A DNA stretch of 64,000 nucleotides from Chitinophaga sp. SYP-B3965 (lineage in GTDB: Bacteria; Bacteroidota; Bacteroidia; Chitinophagales; Chitinophagaceae), in assembly GCF_009647655.1 (NCBI RefSeq), contig NZ_WJFD01000001.1, positions 2,418,001 through 2,482,000 of the forward strand. Reading direction: 5' to 3'. Of this stretch, positions 17,692 to 26,174 are shown in pieces. Position numbers and translations under genes: made by a program. Position 1 is the first letter of the stretch. Every line of letters starts with the position of its first letter. The notes beneath the pieces were generated by a model. The model did no database searches and was not told where the DNA came from. It saw only the letters and a list, made by a program, of their open reading frames with translations.

Positions 17692-18531
17692 ATGGAAAAG
17701 ATCATATTAGTAGTATTTGGTGCAACACCGGCGCCCAATGCATTGGATTTTGCCTGTTACCTGTCTGGTATGGGGCGCTCCAGGCTTACGGGTTATTTCT
17801 TTGAAGACAATAAATTTGAAGATAAGCCGGTTATGAAAAGCGCCTTTGGTTTTCCTTATGTGGAAACGATCGTTGCCGGAGATATACCGGAAAGTATGGA
17901 GCAAAGAGCAAAAACAGCGCAGAATATGAAAGCCTTTATGGAGGCCTGCGAGGAAAAGGGAATACTGGCTACCGCATGTCGTAGCAAACGGTCCGACATC
18001 ACTGCTATTATAGCTGAAAGCAGCTTTGCAGACCTTCTTATTATTGACGCAGCGGCCTCCTATGACAATGGACAGCAGGAGCCGCTATCTGACCTGGTAA
18101 AGGAAATACTGGCCTCAGCACAGTGTCCTGTTATTATCGCTCCTGTGGCACACCATGCTATAGAGGAAATTGTTTTTTGTTATGATGGCAGTCCTTCTTC
18201 CCTGTTTGCCATGAAACAGTTTGTATATCTTTTGCCGGATCCGGATGCTGTGAAGGCAACAGCAGTACAGGTAAATAAGTCTGAAGACATTCCGGAAGCG
18301 GAGAAGAAACGGGTAATGCAGTGGCTCAGCAGGCATTACAATTATGCAGATTTCATTGTATTAAAGGGGAACGGAGAAAATGAACTTTTAACTTATCTCC
18401 TCAAAAAGAAACACGCTATGGTTGTAATGGGCGCATACGGGAGAAATATGCTATCCCGCTTCTTCAGGCAAAGCCATGCAGACCTGTTGGTAAAGACACT
18501 TGCATATCCTCTTTTTATTACACATTACTAA
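17692..18531 (+). CDS. Universal stress protein, tandem UspA type
   Basis: 279 aa. It starts MEKIILVVFGATPAPNALDFACYL; the second half has IVFCYDGSPSSLFAMKQF and ends MVVMGAYGRNMLSRFFRQSHADLLVKTLAYPLFITHY. It is the only plus-strand Usp of the four. The BON-domain gene begins 11 bp downstream, so the two form an operon controlled by the site at 17636-17647. Confidence 0.9.
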   Translation: MEKIILVVFGATPAPNALDFACYLSGMGRSRLTGYFFEDNKFEDKPVMKSAFGFPYVETIVAGDIPESMEQRAKTAQNMKAFMEACEEKGILATACRSKRSDITAIIAESSFADLLIIDAAASYDNGQQEPLSDLVKEILASAQCPVIIAPVAHHAIEEIVFCYDGSPSSLFAMKQFVYLLPDPDAVKATAVQVNKSEDIPEAEKKRVMQWLSRHYNYADFIVLKGNGENELLTYLLKKKHAMVVMGAYGRNMLSRFFRQSHADLLVKTLAYPLFITHY

Positions 18532-18542
18532 AATTATTCAAT

Positions 18543-19196
18543 ATGGAAACAGATCTTCAGATACAAAAGAACGTTATGGACGAATTACAATGGGATCCTG
18601 TTCTGAATGCCTCAGAAATTGCTGTTACCGTAAAAGACGGCATCGTAACACTCAGCGGGTTCGTTAATTCATATAGCAGAAAGCTGGCGGCGGAGAATGC
18701 TGCTAAAAGGATAAAGAATGTGAGGGCCGTGGCAATAGACCTGGAAGTAAAAATGCCGGATGATGAAAAAAGAACAGATGCTGATATTGCGGCTGCCGTT
18801 TTGGAGGCCTTTAAATGGAACAGTTTTGTTCCCGAAGACGCCATGAAAGTATCAGTAGAAGATGGCTGGGTCACAATTGAAGGAGAAGTTGAATGGCAAT
18901 TTCAACGCGAATCAGTATCCAGTGCCATTAAAAATCTTGTTGGTGTACATGGGATCAGGAATCTCCTGAAAGTAAAGCCTAAAGTAACTGCTATTATTAT
19001 TAAGGATGTTGTCAAAAAAGCCCTGGAACGCAGTGCGGCAATTGAAGCCACCGGTGTTGACACGCTCATAGAAGGCGGCCGGATCGTTTTGAAAGGGAAA
19101 GTCCGTTCCTGGGCTGAATGGCGTGAAGTGGAAAAAGCGGTATGGGCCACTCCCGGAGTGCTGGAAGTAAAAAATGATCTGATTGTGGCGTCTTAA
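18543..19196 (+). CDS. Triple BON-domain protein (OsmY-like)
   Basis: 217 aa with three consecutive BON domains (about 1-72, 78-145, 150-217); each has the ALxxxxxIxxxxIxVxVxxGxVxLxG pattern (IAVTVKDGIVTLSGFV, MKVSVEDGWVTIEGEV, VDTLIEGGRIVLKGKV). OsmY-type proteins are periplasmic, but no signal peptide is visible here, so the protein is probably cytoplasmic. It follows usp by 11 bp. Its stop codon shares four bases with the stop of the convergent P-type ATPase. Confidence 0.88.
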   Translation: METDLQIQKNVMDELQWDPVLNASEIAVTVKDGIVTLSGFVNSYSRKLAAENAAKRIKNVRAVAIDLEVKMPDDEKRTDADIAAAVLEAFKWNSFVPEDAMKVSVEDGWVTIEGEVEWQFQRESVSSAIKNLVGVHGIRNLLKVKPKVTAIIIKDVVKKALERSAAIEATGVDTLIEGGRIVLKGKVRSWAEWREVEKAVWATPGVLEVKNDLIVAS

Positions 19197-21727
19197 TTTT
19201 TGGGAAGCCAGATGTCTTCTCCGGAAGGTACAATTTTCTTCTTCCGGAGAAGGGCTTTATATAGCTCAAACCAGGCTATACTCACAAACCCAACACCAAG
19301 GCAAAGCATAAATTCCGCTATGCTTAAACTGCCAAGTCCAAAGAGCCTCTTCACCTGGGGTACCAGATTGATCAATGCCAGGAATACCAGGGAAATAAAA
19401 ACAACATAGGGCGCCAGATTATTTTTATACCGGAAGGTGCGCACAATGGTTTCACTGAAAGAACGGTTGGTGAATGTGAGCAATATATTACTAAACAGCA
19501 GGGTATTGAATACCATTGTCCTGGTCATTTCAAGAGATGACTGTTGCATGAAATAATAATAAAGCCCCAGTGTACCCGCAGTGATCATCAAACCTTGCAG
19601 TAAAGTGATCAGCAGTTCATTCAAACGGAACAAACTCCCGGCGTTCCGCTGCTCCCGGGCATCTGTATTGGTGGCTTCCACCGGTTCTCTTTCAAAGAAT
19701 ATGGAACAGGTTGGCCCCATGATCAGTTCCAGGAAAATGATATGGATCGGCGTGAAAATAACCGGGTATTTCCAACCGGATAACATGGGAAGAATGGCGG
19801 TGAGGATGATCGGTATGTGGATGGAAATGATATAGCGCACCGCCTTTTTCAGGTTACTGTATATTTTCCGGCCCTGATGAATAGCCTCCGTAATTTTCCG
19901 AAGGTTATCATCGATGATCACAAGGTCCGCAGCCAACCGGGCTATTTCAGTTCCCCTTTTTCCCATGGCAATTCCTATATGTGCCGCTTTGAGCGCGGGG
20001 CCGTCATTTACCCCATCCCCGGTCATTCCGGTTATTTCACCATTTGCCTTAAGCGCATTGATCACTCTTAATTTCGCTTCAGGAAACATGCGGGCATACA
20101 CCACTATCCGGTTGACGATATTTTGAAGCGCAGCATCATTAAGCGGCATTATTTCATCTCCTGTAATTGAATTGTGGTAATTGCGTATGCCAGTTTTTGC
20201 AGCAATATGCATAGCCGTTTCCAGGTGATCTCCGGTGATAAGCTTTATGGTAATACCGGCATCATAGATCTCTTTAATAGCAATACCTGCATCTGCTTTT
20301 GGCGGGTCATAAAGACTCAGGAAACCCTGAAATTGCCAGTTGAACTGGTCCTGCTTTTGCGGAAAAGGCTCGTTTTTATTTAAAACTGCAGCAGCGATGC
20401 CCAATACCCTGTATCCACCGGCAGTCATGCTCTTTATCTGTGCGAGCATTTTTTGGGTGGTTACGGGATCTAAGCCGCATATTTTTATGATCCTTTCCGG
20501 CGCTCCTTTCCCGGCTATGATAAATTCATTGGGTTCAGCATATACATGTGTCATCATCGGAGGGCGCCCTTCTAAAGGATATTCATGCACCATTTCAGGT
20601 ATGATAGGATGTAATGGGGTTTGTTCTTCGTATGCCTGCAGGATAGCTTTTTCCATACTGTCAAAAGGCTGGTGCTCACTGGCCAGTGATGCGAAATGTA
20701 AGATCTGGCATTGGGCGGGCAGTGGTTGTTTTTCCAGATCTGTCAACTGGCCGCTGAGATGATCATAGATCATCATCACTTTCATGCTGTTTTCAGTAAT
20801 AGTACCAGTCTTATCAAGGCAAAGGACACTCATGGCTCCCAGGTTTTCTATTACCTGCGGTTTACGGGAAATAATTCCGCGTTTAGACATATAATATGCG
20901 CCCAGTGCCATAAAGGAGGAGAAAGCTACGGGGATCTCCTCCGGAATAGCTGCCATTGCCAGTGTAAGCCCCAGTAATATACTGCCTGCCACATCATGAG
21001 TTTTTACCAGATTCATTACACAAATGATCACAAACCCTAATCCTCCGAATAATGCCAGCTTACCCACAGCCCGGTTTATCTGTTGCTGAAGCAGGGTTTC
21101 TGAAGTCTCCGGCTGGCCGATGGCCTTGCCTAGTTTACCTAACGCAGTTTGATTGCCAATAGCCGTTACTTTTATAATGCATTTTCCGGTATCAATAGTA
21201 GTGCCCTGGAAAATCACTGCATCTGCATCTTTAATAACCGGCAATGCTTCTCCGGTCATAATGGATTCATTTATGGTAAGATCATTGGCGGAGAGGACAG
21301 ATCCATCTGCAGGTATCTGGTCCCCTTCACTCAACAGTACAACATCACCGGGTACAAGCTCCTCAGTAGCTATCTGTTTTTCCTTTTCATCCCGGATCAC
21401 AGTTGCCTTTGGCGCTGTATATTGGCGGAGTGCAGCGAGTGCACGGTTGCTTTTCATTTCCTGGTACATGGAAATGGCTACTATCAGCATCATGGCGCCA
21501 AGCATCATCAGCCCTTCCGTAACATTTCCCAGGAGAAAATAGAGTAAGCAGGCAACAAGTAAAAGCAGGAACATGGGTTCCTTTATTATGCCGGTCAGAA
21601 ACACAGGTAACACGCCGCGTTTCCGCACCTGGAAAATATTTTTACCGAACTGCTTTTGCAGCAGTGGAATATCGGCCTCCTGAAGACCTTTATATTTTAC
21701 AGGGGTTGTACTTTTTGTTTCTTTCAT
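19193..21727 (-). CDS. P-type cation ATPase, P2/Ca2+-type (PEEIP)
   Basis: 844 aa from the only ATG near the start (MKETKSTTPVKY). Shown motifs: MTGE in the actuator domain (TGE 158-160), PEEIP in M4 (262-266), DKTGTIT (phosphorylated Asp305), KGAPERI, and MTGDGVNDGPALKAA in the hinge. The PEEIP variant and lack of a heavy-metal domain place it with P2-type pumps, near bacterial Ca2+ ATPases and mycobacterial CtpF; the ion is not certain. It lies 11 bp downstream of the 133-aa gene and forms an operon under the sites at 22193-22226. Confidence 0.88.
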   Translation of the reverse strand: MKETKSTTPVKYKGLQEADIPLLQKQFGKNIFQVRKRGVLPVFLTGIIKEPMFLLLLVACLLYFLLGNVTEGLMMLGAMMLIVAISMYQEMKSNRALAALRQYTAPKATVIRDEKEKQIATEELVPGDVVLLSEGDQIPADGSVLSANDLTINESIMTGEALPVIKDADAVIFQGTTIDTGKCIIKVTAIGNQTALGKLGKAIGQPETSETLLQQQINRAVGKLALFGGLGFVIICVMNLVKTHDVAGSILLGLTLAMAAIPEEIPVAFSSFMALGAYYMSKRGIISRKPQVIENLGAMSVLCLDKTGTITENSMKVMMIYDHLSGQLTDLEKQPLPAQCQILHFASLASEHQPFDSMEKAILQAYEEQTPLHPIIPEMVHEYPLEGRPPMMTHVYAEPNEFIIAGKGAPERIIKICGLDPVTTQKMLAQIKSMTAGGYRVLGIAAAVLNKNEPFPQKQDQFNWQFQGFLSLYDPPKADAGIAIKEIYDAGITIKLITGDHLETAMHIAAKTGIRNYHNSITGDEIMPLNDAALQNIVNRIVVYARMFPEAKLRVINALKANGEITGMTGDGVNDGPALKAAHIGIAMGKRGTEIARLAADLVIIDDNLRKITEAIHQGRKIYSNLKKAVRYIISIHIPIILTAILPMLSGWKYPVIFTPIHIIFLELIMGPTCSIFFEREPVEATNTDAREQRNAGSLFRLNELLITLLQGLMITAGTLGLYYYFMQQSSLEMTRTMVFNTLLFSNILLTFTNRSFSETIVRTFRYKNNLAPYVVFISLVFLALINLVPQVKRLFGLGSLSIAEFMLCLGVGFVSIAWFELYKALLRKKKIVPSGEDIWLPKN

Positions 21728-21738
21728 AAACTCATTTA

Positions 21739-22140
21739 TCAATCTTCTTCTACCCTTTCTTCCGGGAACTGGAATATTTCCTTTTCAGCACGCTTCCCCG
21801 ATTCATTCAATTGCTGCAGGGTCCAGCTGTCCGTTTGTGTGGTGGCAAGCCACAGGCCCCCGGAACGGCGTAATACCTGTACGTTCAGCCCTATTATATG
21901 CCGGAAATCGTATTCCACTTCGGCAGCAGTACGGGAACCGTCAATATCCACCCATCCAAAAGGATGCATTATCCTGATATCATCAATAGCGGTCTCAGGT
22001 GGCAATTTTTCTCCGGGAGGGGACGCTTCGCCCGGTTCATGAGGCTGGCGGTAAAATTCCAGCGCAAGGAATGGATATACATCCCTGAACTCAAGCTGTA
22101 TACCGGCTATTGTTGCGTCTTCGCTGATATAAATTTCCAT
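21739..22140 (-). CDS. Conserved-looking small protein of unknown function, co-transcribed with the P-type ATPase
   Basis: 133 aa from MEIYISEDATIAG. Earlier codons of the frame run into the regulatory region and are not used. The C-terminal half (GWVDIDGSRTAAEVEYDFRHI...LATTQTDSWTLQQLNES) is well structured, but I do not recognise the family. A -7-like TAGAATTG at 22169-22162 and two TGA-N6-TCA palindromes precede it. Its tight spacing to the ATPase gene suggests an accessory role. Confidence 0.6.
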   Translation of the reverse strand: MEIYISEDATIAGIQLEFRDVYPFLALEFYRQPHEPGEASPPGEKLPPETAIDDIRIMHPFGWVDIDGSRTAAEVEYDFRHIIGLNVQVLRRSGGLWLATTQTDSWTLQQLNESGKRAEKEIFQFPEERVEED

Positions 22141-22192
22141 AAGAAAGATTTTAAGCTGGTACAATTCTACGTTTGTTACACCTGCACGGCAA

Positions 22193-22226
22193 TGAGTGAT
22201 ATCAGTCAGATCTGTGACAGTCGTCA
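22193..22226. promoter_or_regulatory. Paired perfect TGA-N6-TCA sites upstream of the P-type ATPase operon and the LOG gene
   Basis: TGAGTGATATCA (22193-22204) and TGACAGTCGTCA (22215-22226) are both perfect and exactly 22 bp apart. The minus-strand -7-like TAGAATTG (22169-22162) predicts a start near 22157, which puts the centres at about -41.5 and -63.5. On the plus strand they precede the LOG-kinase-regulator genes, so the regulator may control its own operon. Confidence 0.7.
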
Positions 22227-22273
22227 TTCATCAGCGGGCAAAACTGGCGGAACTTGACCTAAATTTTACGGGC

Positions 22274-23041
22274 ATGTATACATCTTCTATCGGGCGGGAA
22301 ACAACACCAGTCAGTAAAGGATTTCCGGATCAGGAAGAGAAATATTTCCTTGAAGGGCCCCGCTCAAGAGCCAGGGAATTTTTCTTTGTTGTAAATATAC
22401 TGCTGGAATTTATACGGGGCTTCAGGGTGTTCCACTTTGTAGGGCCCTGCATCGCCGTATTTGGTTCGGCAAGAGCACAACCAGGATCTCCCTATTATGA
22501 ATCTGCCAGGAAAATGGGTGCAGGCATCGCAAAACTGGGGTTTGCCGTTATGACCGGCGGCGGACCAGGCATCATGGAGGCTGCCAACAGGGGTGCCAAA
22601 GAAGCCGGGGGAAGATCTGTAGGTTGTAACATTCTTCTGCCCAAAGAGCAACACCCCAATGTTTGGCTGGACAGCTATTTTAGCTGCCGGTATTTCTTTG
22701 TGCGGAAGGTGCTTATGTTTAAATACTCCTATGGATTTGTCATTATGCCTGGAGGAATAGGTACACTTGATGAGTTTTTTGAAGCCCTTACCCTGATTCA
22801 AACGCATAAAATCCTTAACTTCCCTGTTGTTCTGATGGATAAAAGGTTCTGGGAACCTATAATGCCCTTATTTCACAAGATGTTAGAAGAATATATGGTG
22901 GAACCGGAGGTATTAAAATATATGCTGTTTACTGATTCTCATGATGAGGCACTTTCTCATATAAAACAGTTTGCTATAACCAATTATCGTATCAAGCGTA
23001 AAAAGATATTTAAAAAATTCCTCTTATTAGGAGAATCATAA
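22274..23041 (+). CDS. LOG-family (TIGR00730) nucleotide phosphoribohydrolase-like protein
   Basis: 255 aa from MYTSSIGRE. The Rossmann core shows IAVFGSAR, MTGGGPGIMEAANRGA and the PGGIGTLDE motif (PGGxGTxxE) of LOG proteins, which release free base from nucleoside 5'-monophosphates; the old name lysine decarboxylase is misleading. The N-terminal 60 residues extend beyond the minimal domain. It lies 28 bp before the histidine kinase gene and is probably co-transcribed with it. LOG proteins also occur in stress clusters of other bacteria together with usp and hsp20. Confidence 0.85.
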   Translation: MYTSSIGRETTPVSKGFPDQEEKYFLEGPRSRAREFFFVVNILLEFIRGFRVFHFVGPCIAVFGSARAQPGSPYYESARKMGAGIAKLGFAVMTGGGPGIMEAANRGAKEAGGRSVGCNILLPKEQHPNVWLDSYFSCRYFFVRKVLMFKYSYGFVIMPGGIGTLDEFFEALTLIQTHKILNFPVVLMDKRFWEPIMPLFHKMLEEYMVEPEVLKYMLFTDSHDEALSHIKQFAITNYRIKRKKIFKKFLLLGES

Positions 23042-23069
23042 ATTCACTACCACTGATCCCTGAAAAATC

Positions 23070-24677
23070 ATGAACTTACCACTGATCAACCTGGACATCA
23101 ATTTTCAGCTATCCATCTTTTCGGCAATTATGCAGCGGGTGCCAGGGCTGGTGGCGGTGAAAGAGGTAGAAAGCGGCAAGTTGCTCTATATCAACGAAAC
23201 CGGCATGGATATGCTGGGATCTGACGATTATGCCATTTTGGAAGAACTGTTGCGCCAGCAGCACCTGGGAGCAACAAATACCAAACAAACACCAGTTGAT
23301 ACCAATCCGGAGGAAAGGCAATGGTATAATCATGCGGGCAAAGCATTCTCCGGTCTTTATGAGGAGATCAGATTAAAACATGCCAATAAGGATTATTGTT
23401 TCATCCGGATCTCCAACCTTCTTTCAGACAGGCTGCATCAACAGCGGATCAATAAAGAACTCCAGCGGTTTGGTGCCCTGTTCGATTATGCCAGCATCGG
23501 CATCCTGGTTACCAATAAGGAAGGGCAGATCGTTTTGATCAATGATTTTGCATTAGAACAGTTTGGATATGAACGGGAGGAATTGCTGATGCAGAAGATA
23601 GAGATCCTTACACCTCCACGTATTCATCACAGGCACGTAGGGCATCGTGAGCGTTATAACGACAATCCGCAGAGCCGGCCAATGGGTATAGGTTTGGATC
23701 TGTTTGCCGTAAAAAAGGACGGTACAGAATTCCCGGTAGAAATAAGCCTAAGTTATTATCAGAATGAGGAGGGCGCTTTCGTGATCGCTTATGTAAATAA
23801 TATTACAGAAAGGAAGAAATCGGAAGAGAAGATTGAAAAGCTGAATAATGAACTGGAACAAATGGTGGAAGAGCGTACCCAACAGCTCAGAAATGCCCTG
23901 GAAGAACTGGAAGCTTCCAAAGCGGAACTGACCGTGGCTTTTGACAAAGAAAGGGAACTCAGCGAGTTGAAGTCCCGTTTTGTTTCTATGGCCTCTCATG
24001 AATTCCGTACACCGCTAAGTACCATCCTTTCATCTGTTTTTCTGTTGAAACAATATGAAGGAGAAGATGACCAACCCAAGCGGAATAAGCATATCCAGCG
24101 TATTGTAAACTCGGTGACACTGCTCACGGATATATTAAACGACTTTTTATCTGTCGGAAAGATCGAAGAAGGTAAGATACAGATCCGAAATAGTAATTTT
24201 GATGTACGGGAGCATGTAGGAAACGTGATACAGGAAATGCAGGGTGTTATAAAGGCGAGCCAGGATATTGCATATCAGCATGCCGGAAGACCGGAAGTTT
24301 TTTTGGATCCTTCTTTACTGAAGCATATTGTGATGAACCTTTTAGGCAACGCCATCAAGTTCTCCAATGATGATGGCGTTATTTCCATTTATACAGCATC
24401 CGAAAAGGAACAATTTAAACTGGTTGTAAAGGATAATGGCATAGGCATGTCCCAGGAAGACCAGCAGCATCTGTTTGAAAGGTTTTATCGCGGTGCCAAT
24501 GTAAGCAATATACAGGGTACCGGCTTAGGATTGAGCATTGTCAGCAAATATGCAGAGTTAATGAACGGACAGATATCCTGCGAAAGCGAGTTAGAAAAAG
24601 GCACAACATTCACCATTATATTTACATTAGATAATCAAACTGATAACTTTAATCATGAAGTCAATCCTGTTAATTGA
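23070..24677 (+). CDS. PAS sensor histidine kinase, soluble
   Basis: 535 aa without membrane segments. A PAS-like N-terminal region (about 15-118), a second PAS/PAC domain (130-248, FDYASIGILVTNKEGQIVLIN...GTEFPVEISLSYY), a coiled coil (250-300), HisKA with His310 in MASHEFRTPLS, and HATPase_c with NLLGNAIKFS, DNGIGM and GTGLGLSIV. Cytoplasmic PAS sensors often bind haem, flavin or small ligands, so a redox or energy signal is likely but not shown. Its last 23 bases overlap the response regulator gene, so the two are translationally coupled and surely cognate. Confidence 0.92.
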   Translation: MNLPLINLDINFQLSIFSAIMQRVPGLVAVKEVESGKLLYINETGMDMLGSDDYAILEELLRQQHLGATNTKQTPVDTNPEERQWYNHAGKAFSGLYEEIRLKHANKDYCFIRISNLLSDRLHQQRINKELQRFGALFDYASIGILVTNKEGQIVLINDFALEQFGYEREELLMQKIEILTPPRIHHRHVGHRERYNDNPQSRPMGIGLDLFAVKKDGTEFPVEISLSYYQNEEGAFVIAYVNNITERKKSEEKIEKLNNELEQMVEERTQQLRNALEELEASKAELTVAFDKERELSELKSRFVSMASHEFRTPLSTILSSVFLLKQYEGEDDQPKRNKHIQRIVNSVTLLTDILNDFLSVGKIEEGKIQIRNSNFDVREHVGNVIQEMQGVIKASQDIAYQHAGRPEVFLDPSLLKHIVMNLLGNAIKFSNDDGVISIYTASEKEQFKLVVKDNGIGMSQEDQQHLFERFYRGANVSNIQGTGLGLSIVSKYAELMNGQISCESELEKGTTFTIIFTLDNQTDNFNHEVNPVN

Positions 24678-25710
24678 AGACAATCCTGATATCCTGGATA
24701 ATACTGCGGAGATACTTAACCTGGCAGGTTATAAAGTATATACAGCAGGAAATGGTAAGATTGGGGTAGAGCAGGCCATTGAGCATAAACCGGACCTGGT
24801 GGTATGTGACATTATGATGCCTGTACTGGACGGTTTCGGTGTTCTGCACATGATGCAACGGAATGAGGAGCTGCAGGATATCCCTTTTATTTTCCTTACT
24901 GCCAAAACGGAACGGACGGATTTCAGAAAAGGAATGGAAATGGGGGCTGATGATTACATTACCAAACCATTCAGTGGCACAGACCTGCTGCATGCTATTG
25001 AGAGAAGGTTAAAAAAATCATCTCTTAAAAAGCAAACATTCCCATCCACCCCCCAGGGTTTGAATAAATTGTTGTATGAGGCAACGGGCAAAGAATCTTT
25101 AAGATTATTGGCTGAAGGCAGGAATACGGACAAGTTCAAGAAAAAGCAATTCATTTATACTGAAGGCAATCATCCCGGAAGGCTTTATTTTATACTAAAG
25201 GGGAAAATAAAGACTTTTAAAAGAAATGATGATGGTAAAGAATTAGTAGTTGATCTGTATAATGAGGGAGATTTCCTGGGTTATATCGCTTTATTGGAGG
25301 GAACTGTATACAGAGAAACGGCTGAAGCCATGGATGAATGTGAGATAGCTATTATTCCAAGAGATGAATTTGAAGATCTGCTTCATAATAACCGTGATGT
25401 TGCTACTCAGTTCATTCGTATGATGGCGGGAAATATTGCCGCAAAGGAACAACAATTACTTGGCCTGGCTTACAATTCCCTTCGTAAGAAGGTAGCCGAA
25501 GCGCTGATCAACCTGTATAGAAAATACAATAAATCCGGATCGGAATTCCTTATAGATATCAGCCGTGACAACCTGGCCGCCATTGCCGGCACCGCAACGG
25601 AATCCCTTATTCGTACGCTTGGTGATTTCCGGGAGGAAAAACTGATTGAAATTAAGGACGGCTGCATCATTATACTTAATGAAAAGAAACTGTCAAATCT
25701 GCTGTATTAG
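24655..25710 (+). CDS. Hybrid response regulator: receiver + cNMP-binding + HTH_Crp
   Basis: 351 aa. The receiver domain (1-118) has Glu8-Asp9, phosphoacceptor Asp52, Thr82 and Lys104. A Crp-like cyclic-nucleotide fold covers about 150-255, and a Crp-type winged helix 270-351. The recognition helix GTATESLIRTLGDF carries Glu316 and Arg320 in the ExxxR arrangement which, in CRP (RETVGR) and FNR (ETISR), reads TGA half-sites. That agrees with the TGA-N6-TCA palindromes before most stress genes around it, so I propose it as their regulator. The stop codon shares four bases with the convergent coiled-coil gene. Confidence 0.9.
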   Translation: MKSILLIEDNPDILDNTAEILNLAGYKVYTAGNGKIGVEQAIEHKPDLVVCDIMMPVLDGFGVLHMMQRNEELQDIPFIFLTAKTERTDFRKGMEMGADDYITKPFSGTDLLHAIERRLKKSSLKKQTFPSTPQGLNKLLYEATGKESLRLLAEGRNTDKFKKKQFIYTEGNHPGRLYFILKGKIKTFKRNDDGKELVVDLYNEGDFLGYIALLEGTVYRETAEAMDECEIAIIPRDEFEDLLHNNRDVATQFIRMMAGNIAAKEQQLLGLAYNSLRKKVAEALINLYRKYNKSGSEFLIDISRDNLAAIAGTATESLIRTLGDFREEKLIEIKDGCIIILNEKKLSNLLY

Positions 25711-26087
25711 CCTGTATTATCTATCAAAAAATTATTAAAATCACCGGCTACTTTTCCAAATTTCTCCCGGAGGATGATCATTTTTACTTCCAGCCTCCGT
25801 TGATAATCTCTTATGTTTTTCAATTGTTGAATACTGGATTGGCCGGGGTTCTGAAGTAAGTGCAATTGCTCCCTTACCTCATGCCTTAGCAGGTTTAGCT
25901 GTTCATCCATTTTAAGGAACATGTTCTGAAAATATTCTGATCTTTCTATCTGATCCTTATAAATATTATTCGCAAGTAAATTTGCGAGAATAATTTTAAA
26001 GTGAATATTCTCACTTTCCAGATCCTTTATTTCCTGTTTCCACATTTCATTTTCTGTTATGGAAGTAACGAGGTTGGCAGTTCTCAT
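25707..26087 (-). CDS. Coiled-coil protein of unknown function
   Basis: 126 aa, predominantly helical and charged with heptad-like stretches (LNLLRHEVREQLHLLQN, QQLKNIRDYQRRLEVKMIILREKF). There is no signal peptide and no recognised family. It has its own promoter region with a pair of TGA-N6-TCA palindromes (26137-26170) and a -7-like TTATTTTG at 26114-26107, so it belongs to the regulon. Because it adjoins the sensor pair, a role in signalling or as a small adaptor is possible, but this is only inference. Confidence 0.55.
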   Translation of the reverse strand: MRTANLVTSITENEMWKQEIKDLESENIHFKIILANLLANNIYKDQIERSEYFQNMFLKMDEQLNLLRHEVREQLHLLQNPGQSSIQQLKNIRDYQRRLEVKMIILREKFGKVAGDFNNFLIDNTG

Positions 26088-26136
26088 TCTATCTAATATT
26101 TACCTGCAAAATAAATCGGTTAAAATGTCTATATAA

Positions 26137-26170
26137 TGACCGTGCTCAATGATGTAACTGACCACCGTCA
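26137..26170. promoter_or_regulatory. Paired perfect TGA-N6-TCA sites upstream of the coiled-coil gene
   Basis: TGACCGTGCTCA (26137-26148) and TGACCACCGTCA (26159-26170), 22 bp apart. The -7-like TTATTTTG (26114-26107) predicts a start near 26101, again at -41.5 and -63.5. The first site is identical to the one at 28323-28334. Confidence 0.65.
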
Positions 26171-26174
26171 GTGT

